Source: Rubrivivax sp.
GTDB taxonomy: Bacteria > Pseudomonadota > Gammaproteobacteria > Burkholderiales > Burkholderiaceae_C
DNA length: 61,214 bases
Assembly: GCA_020852865.1 (NCBI GenBank)
Contig: JADYZZ010000057.1
Location: 1 to 61,214 of the forward strand
Reading direction: 5' to 3'
Position 1 is the first letter of the stretch; every line of letters begins with the position of its first letter. Made by a program: the position numbers and the translations under genes. The notes under the pieces are model-generated. The model did not search any database. It worked only from the letters and a program-made list of their open reading frames with translations, and was not told the origin of the DNA. Shown here in pieces: positions 54,985 to 60,626 of the stretch.

Positions 54985-55416
54985 TCAATCCGCGCGCGGC
55001 CGCTGGGTCGTCGCCTGCGCGGCATCGCCGAGAAGATCGCGCAGCATCGGCGCCGCCCCCGCGACATGGCCGATGCACCACAGCGTGATGAAGCGCTGCA
55101 GCTCGAGCCGGTCGAAGTTCCCGGTCGTGGCCACCTCGCCCACCAGGAAATCGAACTCCTCGCAGTCGGCCCGGTGCGCCTCGAGCTCGGCGCAGCCGCG
55201 CTCGGCCAGCAGCGCCAACTCGGCCTCGAAGTGGGCGCGGGCCAGCACCTCGAGCTCGGCGAAGGCCGCGTCGAAGCTGCGCTCGCGCTCGGCCGCGTCG
55301 GCGACGCGGCAGCATTCGCCGAGCCGCTCGCACTGCGCGAGCATCGCTTGGTGCTGCCGGTCGAGCGGCTCGTGCCCGATGCGGTACTCGGGCCTCCAGG
55401 GTGCGTGATGGGGCAT
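54985..55416 (-). CDS. Hemerythrin-like protein with incomplete metal-ligand set
   Basis: A 143-residue single-domain protein, MPHHAPWRPEYRIGHEPLDR, with the hemerythrin pattern of four helices. Ligand positions visible by eye: His in DRQH, His and Glu in AHFEAEL, His in EAHRADC, His in CIGHVAGA. The second histidine of the H...H pair is a cysteine here (HRADC) and the final aspartate of the HI..xD motif is an alanine (HVAGAA), so only five of seven diiron ligands remain. It may bind one metal, use Cys, or have lost metal binding. Divergent from nikR with 115 bp between. Confidence 0.8.
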   Translation of the reverse strand: MPHHAPWRPEYRIGHEPLDRQHQAMLAQCERLGECCRVADAAERERSFDAAFAELEVLARAHFEAELALLAERGCAELEAHRADCEEFDFLVGEVATTGNFDRLELQRFITLWCIGHVAGAAPMLRDLLGDAAQATTQRPRAD

Positions 55417-55440
55417 CGGCCGATGCTAACGGCATGCCGA

Positions 55441-55468
55441 AGATGCCCGGCGGCAGATGCCCGGCGGC
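55441..55468. repeat. 14-bp direct repeat between the hemerythrin-like gene and nikR
   Basis: AGATGCCCGGCGGC occurs twice head to tail (55441–55454, 55455–55468), followed by a GC palindrome. A GACAAT box (55483–55488) that could serve as −10 for nikR lies just downstream, so the repeats may be regulator sites. Confidence 0.6.
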
Positions 55469-55531
55469 AGCGCCGGGCGGGCGACAATCGACGCCGTCCG
55501 AACCCCCTCACCGCGTGCGAGGTCCGTGCCG

Positions 55532-56026
55532 ATGAAGCGCCTCACGATGTCCCTGGACGACCCGCTGGCCGACGCGTTCGAGGCGCTGGTACGGGCGCGC
55601 GGCTACGGCAACCGCTCCGAGGCCTTTCGCGACTTGCTGCGCGAGGATCTGGGCAGCGTGCGGCTGCACGACCGTCCCGACGAGCCTTGCGTGGCAGTCC
55701 TGTCCTACGTCTACAACCACCACCAGCGCAAGCTGGCGCTGCGTCTGACCGACCTGCAGCACGCGCACCACGAGCTGACGGTATCGACGACGCATGCGCA
55801 CCTCGACCACGACCACTGCATCGAAACCGTGATCCTGCGCGGCCGCACGGCCCAGGTGCGTGCCTTCGCCGCCTCGGTGATTGCCCAGCCGGGCGTGAGC
55901 CATGGCCATCTGCATCTGGTGCCGATGGCGCTGCACCATTCGCACGGCCACGCGCACCTGGCGCCGGCAACCGCGCCGCAGGCCGCGCGCAGCCGGCGTG
56001 CCGGGCGCCGGGGCGGCGGCGCCTGA
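55532..56026 (+). CDS. nikR: Nickel-responsive transcriptional regulator NikR
   Basis: Ribbon-helix-helix repressor with a C-terminal ACT-like nickel domain. The 164 residues start MKRLTMSLDDPLADAFEAL; GNRSEAFRDLLREDL completes the DNA-binding part. The nickel site is intact: the QHAHHEL stretch, then THAHLDHDHC carrying the two histidines and the cysteine that form the square-planar site in E. coli NikR. After GVSHGHLHLVPM comes a 30-residue His/Ala/Arg-rich tail, longer than usual and possibly an extra metal-binding segment. It lies 370 bp before a TonB-dependent receptor start, which suggests it controlled nickel uptake through that receptor. Confidence 0.94.
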   Translation: MKRLTMSLDDPLADAFEALVRARGYGNRSEAFRDLLREDLGSVRLHDRPDEPCVAVLSYVYNHHQRKLALRLTDLQHAHHELTVSTTHAHLDHDHCIETVILRGRTAQVRAFAASVIAQPGVSHGHLHLVPMALHHSHGHAHLAPATAPQAARSRRAGRRGGGA

Positions 56027-56396
56027 CGCAGGCGGCCACCGCGCGCACGCACCGGCGCGGCTCCCGAAGCGCTCGCGCACGGCCGCTGCCCCGGAGGTGG
56101 CGCCGAGGCCGCGCAGCGACGCTGCGCGCGCTCCCGGCTCGGCCGTACGTCGAGCCGTTGTATGATGTTTCGAAATTTATTCACACATGTTGCCGGACCG
56201 ACCGATGCACGATCCTGTTGCGGCCCGCGGCCGCGCCGCGCGTGCCGGTCACGGCCACGCATGCCGCGACGGGTGCGCCGACCGGCCCGATGGCGCCGGG
56301 CGGGATCGACAGCCTGCCCTTGGCGGCACGAGCCGGGCTGACCGTCGGCCCGGCGTCCATCCCGAGTTTCTGCCCGCCGCACATCCGGGAGTCAGC
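56027..56396. other. 370-bp region between nikR and the broken receptor gene
   Basis: No gene seen. The first 120 bp are very GC-rich. An abrupt AT-rich island (about 56157–56190) holds a candidate promoter and NikR-like site, and the following 210 bp would be an unusually long leader. An in-frame upstream ATG exists at 56187, but the start at 56397 has the ribosome site and signal peptide. I found no known riboswitch signature in the leader. Confidence 0.5.
56160..56186 (+). promoter_or_regulatory. AT-rich promoter with NikR-like half-sites
   Basis: GTATGA (56160–56165), 15 bases, then TCACAC (56181–56186). The E. coli NikR operator is GTATGA-N16-TCATAC, so this has one mismatch and a spacer shorter by one. 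TATGAT (56161–56166) could be the −10 of the downstream TonB-dependent receptor gene. The island stands out from surrounding very GC-rich sequence. Confidence 0.4.
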
Positions 56397-56756
56397 ATGA
56401 GGTTCCTGCCGATCGCGCTGCGTCAGCCGCACCCAGCGACAGCGATGCTGCTGACCATCGCGCTGGCCGGCCCTGCCGCCTACGCACAGGCACCCGTGGC
56501 ACCCGGGGACGCCGCTGCGGCGAGTGCCGTCGCCGGCCAGCCCGACCGCCTGGAGATCACCGGGCGCCATTACGACAACGCCGTGGGCAGCTCGGACGCC
56601 GCATCGCAGGGCACGATCCGCGCCGACTTGCTGAGGAGCCGCCCTGCCCTGCGCCCCGGCGAGGTGCTCGAATTCGTGCCGGGCGCCATCGTCACGCAGC
56701 ACTCCGGCGACGGCAAGGCCAAGGGGCCGCGAACTACTCGGGCAGCACGGCGGTAA
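56397..56756 (+). pseudogene. TonB-dependent receptor, truncated after the start of the plug domain
   Basis: The reading frame starts at an ATG with GGGAG just upstream and a signal peptide (MRFLPIALRQPHPATAMLL, cleavage after YAQA). The plug begins with LEITGRHYDNAVGSSDAASQ, LLRSRPALRPGEVLEFVPG and IVTQHSGDGKA. In intact relatives this continues with N-QYFLRGFNLDHGTDF; here homology stops at codon ~108 (about 56722) and 11 unrelated codons lead to a stop. The point of loss is exactly where the RepA-like fragment starts. Position next to nikR suggests it was a nickel-complex receptor. Without the barrel it cannot function. Confidence 0.85.
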
Positions 56757-57373
56757 GCAACAGCGTGCGTTCGCGCATCTTCATGTTCAACGACGAAGCG
56801 GCGGCGATGATCACGCTGCGCCACGAGAAGGCGAACAAGGGACCGAAGGCGCCGCCGCTTCACTTGCACTGGGCGAAAGACGACATCCCCCGGCGAGCGG
56901 ACCCGGCCGAAGAACGGCGCCGGCAGGCCGACCCGTCGCGCTTCCTGCCGCTGCTGCACGAGCTGGCCGACGTGACCCGGCGCGACGGCGTGGTCCGCGT
57001 CGGCAACGGCGTCCCGGAGTCGGTGCGCAACGTACTCGGCCGAGCGCTGGTGCAGGCCGGCGCTATCGAGTCCGACACCGAAGCGCTCCGCCTCGTGCAT
57101 GGCGCCGCCGCTGCGGGCCTGGTGGCGAAGAAGCCGTACAGCGACCCCGCGGCAAGGAAGGAACGGGAGCGCTTGGAACTGACGCCAGCGGGGCGCGCGC
57201 TGAGCGATTCGGCGGCCGACCTGGGCGGCGCGCAGGATTCGGCCGGCGAGCTGTCCTTGTGGGAAACCGCAGGTGCAGGTGTGGCGTGCGCCCGTTGCGC
57301 CAGTTGCGCCAGTAGTGCGCCAGTAGACGCTACTGGCGCAACCCCGGCGGCGGCGCACCCCGTGCGCCAGTAG
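56723..57373 (+). pseudogene. C-terminal fragment of a RepA-like AAA ATPase/helicase
   Basis: From about 56726 the frame reads AANYSGSTAVSNSVRSRIFM, followed by ITLRHEKANKGPKAPPLHL, the pattern of the C-terminal half of RepA-type replicative AAA helicases of plasmids and phages (ANY.GSTAW..SVRSR...; L...K.NYG....P). The Walker motifs and the N-terminal half are missing: the preceding DNA is the TonB receptor in another frame. The only start in frame is a GTG at 56765 without a ribosome site. The rest (about 57000–57373) carries a Cys/Ala/Ser-rich tail encoded by the iteron-like repeats. Confidence 0.7.
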
Positions 57374-57417
57374 CCGGGGGTACGGGGGGCGACTGGCGCA
57401 ACTGGCGCACTGGCGCA
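57296..57417. repeat. Iteron-like array of a 9-bp motif in both orientations
   Basis: Eight copies of TGCGCCAGT or its complement ACTGGCGCA in 122 bp: direct at 57296, 57305, 57316 and 57363, inverted at 57332, 57392, 57401 and 57409. Neighbouring copies are spaced 8–11 bases. Copies 57316 and 57332 form a perfect 11-bp palindrome with a 3-base spacer (57316–57340). The array covers the end of the RepA-like gene and the gap after it, where a replication origin or RepA-binding region would be expected. Confidence 0.8.
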
Positions 57418-57578
57418 CCGGCCGCCCGAAGGGCCTTCCTGCAATCCGCTGCAGATTGGACAAGCCCGTTCCAACCTGCAACAATCCGCACATGAGTTCA
57501 TGACATCGCGCAGAGCCGTGGCAACCGCCGTTCAGGGGGACAAGTCCGTCCGCCCGGCGCGCGCCGAAGGAGTTCGCG

Positions 57579-57884
57579 ATGCGAGTGAACCAGTCGGGCA
57601 GGCCGAGCGCCCTGCCCCGCGGCCTGAGGGCCGCCACCCCTGGCCGGGACTTCCCCGCCCCCACCGAAGCCCGCCGCCGCCGCGGCGCGGCGCCACCGCC
57701 GATCCGGTGGGCCCGTCGGCCCCTCGTCACCGGCTCCGGCCGGCGCCTGCTGGCGGTGCGCCTGACCGCTGAAGGCGTCGACGTACTGGTGGCGAAGACC
57801 GGGGCGCCGATCTGGGTTCCCGCCGACTCGGTGCTGAGCCCGGAGCGCGCCGCCGAGTGGGCGCGGTCCTTCTTCTTCGCCTGA
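57579..57884 (+). CDS. Hypothetical small protein, 101 residues
   Basis: No family recognised. A strong AAGGAG ribosome site (57567–57572) stands 6 bases before the ATG. The N-terminal 45 residues are basic and rich in Arg/Pro, possibly nucleic-acid binding or disordered; the second half has a compact pattern, RRLLAVRLTAEGVDVLVAKT, and ends WVPADSVLSPERAAEWARSF. It is followed after 13 bases by another small gene, so it is part of a plus-strand operon that continues to the deacetylase gene. Confidence 0.65.
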   Translation: MRVNQSGRPSALPRGLRAATPGRDFPAPTEARRRRGAAPPPIRWARRPLVTGSGRRLLAVRLTAEGVDVLVAKTGAPIWVPADSVLSPERAAEWARSFFFA

Positions 57885-57897
57885 CGGGAGGGCCGCC

Positions 57898-58221
57898 ATG
57901 CACAAGCTGCACTGCCGGCCCGGCGACCTGGCCGTCGCGGTCGACGCGGTCAACGCCGAGAACGTCGGCGCCATGGTCGAGGTTCTTCGACTCGCCGATG
58001 CGACGACGCACCCGCTGGCCGGCGAACCCGGCGCCTTGTGGTGGGTGCGCGCGGTCGGCCGGCCGATGGCGTACCGCTTCCCGAACGGCGCCGTCCTGCA
58101 CCTGGCCGAGGGTCCGGTGCCGGACCGCTGCCTGCGCCCGATCCGCGGGCGCGATGACGACGCGCCCGCCGCCGTGCCCGCGGCGCGCACCCTTCACCCT
58201 CAACCGGAGTACGCGCGATGA
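57898..58221 (+). CDS. Small phage-type hypothetical protein, 107 residues
   Basis: Starts MHKLHCRPGDLAVAVDAVNA with GGGAGG before the ATG. The layout (CxPGDLAv.v.A.N..N.G..VEVL, then WWVRAVG, then D.CLRPIRG) matches a widespread group of roughly 100-residue proteins of unknown function that I associate with prophages and plasmids; this is from memory. The cysteines and the small beta-rich pattern suggest an SH3-like fold (inference). Its stop overlaps the deacetylase start (ATGA), so the two are made together. Confidence 0.7.
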   Translation: MHKLHCRPGDLAVAVDAVNAENVGAMVEVLRLADATTHPLAGEPGALWWVRAVGRPMAYRFPNGAVLHLAEGPVPDRCLRPIRGRDDDAPAAVPAARTLHPQPEYAR

Positions 58222-59105
58222 TCCCCGTCTTCTATCGCCCCGAGATGGTCGCACCGGCGACCGGCTACAGCCCCAGTGCAGCCAAGCCCGCGCAGGTGAT
58301 CGCCGACTGGCGCGCCGACTTCGACATCGCGCCCGATGTCGAGTTCGTGGAATTCGATCCGGCCACGCGCGCCGAGATCGCACGCGCGCACGACCCCGCC
58401 TACGTCGACGGCATCCTCGCCTGCCGCATCCCGAACGGCTTCGGCGACTGCGACCCGCGCATCGCCGCTTCGCTGCCCTACACGTCGGGCTCGCTGCTGG
58501 CCGCTGCACGGCACGTGACGACCGACCCGGCCGACTGGCACGCGCGCGAGCGCATCGCGTGCAGCCCGAGCAGCGGGTTCCACCACGCGCACCACGCCGA
58601 GAGCGGGGGCTACTGCACCTTCAACGGCTTGATGGTCGCGGCACTGGCGCTGAAGGCCGAGGGCCTGGCCGACCGCGTGCTGATCGTGGACTGCGACGAG
58701 CACTACGGCAACGGCACCCAGGACATCATCGCCACGCTCGGCGTCGACTGGATCGCGCACGTGACGCACGGCGGCCGGCTGCCCGGCAGCTACCACGACA
58801 AGCCGGGCATGCTCGGGATGATCGAATGGCAGGTACCGGAGTTCGGCGCCGACCGCTGCCGAGGCGTGGTGCTCTATCAAGCCGGCGCCGACTGCCACGT
58901 CGACGACCCGCTGGGCGGGTTCCTCACCACGGCGGACATGCGCGAGCGCGACCGGCTGGTCTTTCGGCTGGCGGTGCAGCATCGCGCGCCGCTGGTGTGG
59001 AACCTGGCCGGCGGTTATCAGCGCGACCGCAAGGGCAGAATCGAGCCTGTACTGAAGCTGCACCGGCAGACGATGGCCGAGTGCATCGCGGCCGGCGTGG
59101 GGTGA
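58218..59105 (+). CDS. Histone-deacetylase-family amidohydrolase on the mobile segment
   Basis: Zinc-dependent deacetylase fold of the AcuC/HDAC superfamily, 295 residues from MIPVFYRPEMVAPATGYSPS. Catalytic features are all visible: the histidine pair in SGFHHAHHAESGG, zinc ligands Asp and His in IVDCDEHYGNGTQDI, the third zinc ligand in YQAGADCHVDDPLGGF, and the transition-state tyrosine in NLAGGYQRD. N-terminal AHDPAYVDG is also typical. The enzyme should remove acyl groups from amines, either small molecules or proteins. Its place in a phage-type operon, coupled to a small unknown protein, is unusual and may point to modification of host proteins or of nucleotides in phage–host conflict (inference). 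Confidence 0.88.
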   Translation: MIPVFYRPEMVAPATGYSPSAAKPAQVIADWRADFDIAPDVEFVEFDPATRAEIARAHDPAYVDGILACRIPNGFGDCDPRIAASLPYTSGSLLAAARHVTTDPADWHARERIACSPSSGFHHAHHAESGGYCTFNGLMVAALALKAEGLADRVLIVDCDEHYGNGTQDIIATLGVDWIAHVTHGGRLPGSYHDKPGMLGMIEWQVPEFGADRCRGVVLYQAGADCHVDDPLGGFLTTADMRERDRLVFRLAVQHRAPLVWNLAGGYQRDRKGRIEPVLKLHRQTMAECIAAGVG

Positions 59106-59174
59106 CGCCGTGCCCGCGGCAGTGATTTCGCCCGAGAAGGAACGCGGCATTCCCGCAGAAGGCAGACTACGACT

Positions 59175-59420
59175 ATGTCGACGTACAAAGCGACCCCGGA
59201 GGAAACGAGGGCCATCTTCGGCAACGGGCTCGTGCTCTTCGGGGTGAAGCCTCCGCAGCGCTCGCGGCCGAACTCGCCCAGTGAGGCGCCTTCAGTCTCC
59301 CAGGAGACGACGCCGCAAGCCCCGCCGGTGCTGGATCTGCAGAACCTGCCGTTCGATCCGGCAGTGGTGACGGATCAGCAGACCCAAGAGGCGCACCGCA
59401 AGAGAACCGGCGAGGCGTAA
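59175..59420 (+). CDS. Hypothetical small protein, 81 residues
   Basis: No family recognised. MSTYKATPEETRAIFGNGLV is followed by a Pro/Ser/Gln-rich middle and ends DQQTQEAHRKRTGEA. The ribosome site is weak (AGAAGG, 13 bases upstream). It starts 69 bp after the deacetylase stop and is followed by a GC-rich structured gap. Codon use is less GC-biased than that of chromosomal genes, in keeping with phage-type DNA. Confidence 0.5.
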   Translation: MSTYKATPEETRAIFGNGLVLFGVKPPQRSRPNSPSEAPSVSQETTPQAPPVLDLQNLPFDPAVVTDQQTQEAHRKRTGEA

Positions 59421-59440
59421 GCGCCGCCGGCTGGCACTAC

Positions 59441-59497
59441 GGGCGGGGCCTGCGGGGCGCCGAAGGCGGGAAAGCCCCCTTGGGCCCTGCCCCGCCC
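59441..59497 (+). terminator. Long GC-rich inverted repeat before the terminase-like gene
   Basis: GGGCGGGGC (59441–59449) and GCCCCGCCC (59489–59497) are perfect complements, enclosing a second imperfect stem around AAGGCGGG and GCCCCCTT. It could end the upstream operon. No T run follows. Confidence 0.35.
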
Positions 59498-59539
59498 CCG
59501 ATCGGCGCCTGTAGGCCATCCTGGCGCGTTGCAGAGGTA

Positions 59540-59567
59540 TTGCCGGCCGGCGCCGCGTGGCGACAAT
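59540..59567 (+). promoter_or_regulatory. Candidate promoter for the terminase-like gene
   Basis: TTGCCG (59540–59545), 16 bases, then GACAAT (59562–59567). The ATG at 59576 lies 8 bases after the −10, so transcription would begin at or just before it and give a leaderless message; this would explain the missing ribosome site. Confidence 0.4.
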
Positions 59568-59575
59568 GCGGCGCC

Positions 59576-60451
59576 ATGCCGCCCGTGCGGATCATCCCCC
59601 CGGGCGTGATTGCCCCGCCCGTCTTGCGCAATGCCCTGGCCGCAGGCTTGGCGCTGCACCCGGCTGCCGTGCGCGCGGCCCGGCGCCGAGAGCCCGATCG
59701 ACCGCGCTGGGCGCCGGACCCGCTCGCGCCCGTGGCGCGCGTCGATCGCGCGCTGGCCGCGCTGCAGGTGCAAGGCACGCGCTACACACCCGACGAGCAG
59801 GCGCGCCACCCGCGCCCGACCGGCGGCGCCGCGGCGCGCGAGCTGCTGCGCAGCGACCCCGACGCCGCGCTGGCCGAGCTGGTTGACGTGATCCATGAGT
59901 GCGGCACGCTGGCCGACTGGGCACGCCTGCGCGGGCTGGCCTACACCACGGCGCGCGCGTGGGTCGCTGCCGACGCGCACCGCGCGGCAGAGTACGAAGC
60001 GGCGCGCGACGACCGGCTGCTGCGACTGGCCGATGACGTCGTTCGCATCGCCGATGAATCCACCGCCCGCACCGGCGCCGAGTTCGCCCGCGACCGCGCT
60101 CGCATGCGCTCGCGCATGATCCTTGCCGAGCGCACGATGCCCGGCAGGTTCGGGCGGCGGATGACCGAAGTCCACGAGCGCGCCGCTGCTGCTGCGCGCG
60201 CGCGCAAGGCGCACGCTGAGACGCTGGCCCGCCCTGGGTACCCCGGCCGAAACCGGGGAACGAACCGGGGAACCAAGCGCCGACTGCACGCAAGTTCCTG
60301 CGCGAACCGCCCCCCCCCCCCGCTGGCCCGAGAAGAGACTTCGCGGCGAGGCAGCCGTGCGCGAATCGGCACCGAGTCGGCACCAGCGGCCCGTTTTCGA
60401 CCTGCAAAGCACAACGGGCTACGGCGCATTGCACGTAACCCGTTGATGTGA
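59576..60451 (+). CDS. Phage terminase small subunit-like protein
   Basis: Probable DNA-recognition subunit of a phage packaging motor. From MPPVRIIPPGVIAPPVLRNA, 291 residues. The middle (about 100–225) has a helix-turn-helix-like block, ECGTLADWARLRGLAYTTAR, followed by AADAHRAAEYEAARDDRLLR and RTMPGRFGRRMTEVHERA, the layout of terminase small subunits that read a DNA site and then form a helical ring. The last third is basic and unlike the family. A run of 12 C at 60310–60321 sits in that part, so the C-terminal 45 residues may be in the wrong frame. It ends 1 base before the tRNA fragment. Confidence 0.6.
   Translation: MPPVRIIPPGVIAPPVLRNALAAGLALHPAAVRAARRREPDRPRWAPDPLAPVARVDRALAALQVQGTRYTPDEQARHPRPTGGAAARELLRSDPDAALAELVDVIHECGTLADWARLRGLAYTTARAWVAADAHRAAEYEAARDDRLLRLADDVVRIADESTARTGAEFARDRARMRSRMILAERTMPGRFGRRMTEVHERAAAAARARKAHAETLARPGYPGRNRGTNRGTKRRLHASSCANRPPPPLAREETSRRGSRARIGTESAPAARFRPAKHNGLRRIARNPLM
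60310..60321. repeat. Homopolymer of 12 C inside the terminase-like gene
   Basis: Twelve consecutive C bases encode Pro residues. Such tracts are prone to sequencing error and polymerase slippage. With one base fewer or more, the C-terminal tail is replaced; one alternative frame stays open until a TGA at 60444–60446. Confidence 0.95.
60366..60383. repeat. Short direct repeat left of the tRNA fragment
   Basis: TCGGCACC at 60366–60373 and 60376–60383, period 10, about 70 bp from the tRNA fragment. Size and helical phasing are as in arm-type integrase sites. Confidence 0.45.
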
Positions 60452-60452
60452 T

Positions 60453-60499
60453 TGGCGCGGCTGGCAGGATTCGAACCCACGACCCCTTGGTTCGTAGCC
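60453..60499 (-). other. 3' fragment of a tRNA-Arg(ACG) gene, attachment-site-like
   Basis: On the minus strand the sequence reads GGCTACGAACCAA (anticodon-loop region with ACG and the 3' side of its stem), then GGGGTCGTGGG, the T loop TTCGAAT, CCTGC and the acceptor strand ending GCCA. The 5' half of a tRNA (D arm, 5' acceptor strand and 5' anticodon stem) is absent from 60500 onward. A tRNA 3' end without its 5' half is typical of att sites of tyrosine-recombinase elements. Encoded amino acid from the loop CTACGAA is inferred as arginine. Confidence 0.8.
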
Positions 60500-60590
60500 C
60501 GCCGATAAACGAATGGGGTTCAATGAAATCAACGACTTAGCGGCGCCCTCGCCCCGCTTTTCCCCAGAGAAGTGCACAGGGGCGCCTTGG

Positions 60591-60611
60591 AAAGTCGCGC
60601 AAAAGTCGCGC
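60591..60611. repeat. Short direct repeat right of the tRNA fragment
   Basis: AAAGTCGCGC at 60591–60600 and 60602–60611, period 11, about 90 bp from the tRNA fragment on the other side. It ends 15 bp before the hipA stop. Confidence 0.5.
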
Positions 60612-60626
60612 AGCCATGGATGCATG

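Larger units (their letters stand above)
56723..60451 (+). mobile_element. Phage- or plasmid-type accessory segment
   Basis: Contiguous plus-strand segment with a truncated RepA-like gene, iteron-like repeats, two small phage-type genes, a deacetylase-family gene, another small gene and a terminase-small-subunit-like gene. Its left edge is the break in the TonB receptor; its right edge meets a tRNA-Arg 3' fragment. No integrase, portal or large terminase lies within the window. Confidence 0.6.

Noticed and set aside
56160..56186. Firm NikR operator
   Set aside because: One mismatch in the right half-site and a spacer of 15 instead of 16 bases; kept as a weak regulatory candidate only.
57296..57417. 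CRISPR array
   Set aside because: Repeat unit is only 9 bp, occurs in both orientations and has no 30-bp spacers; iterons fit better. No CRISPR or cas gene is seen anywhere in the window.
60453..60540. Complete tRNA gene
   Set aside because: No D arm, 5' acceptor strand or 5' anticodon stem can be found upstream on the minus strand; only the 3' part is present.
60419..60625. Minus-strand 68-codon open frame across the tRNA fragment
   Set aside because: It is read through the tRNA 3' end itself (the GYEPRGRGFESCQPRQS stretch is the translated T arm), so it is not a gene.
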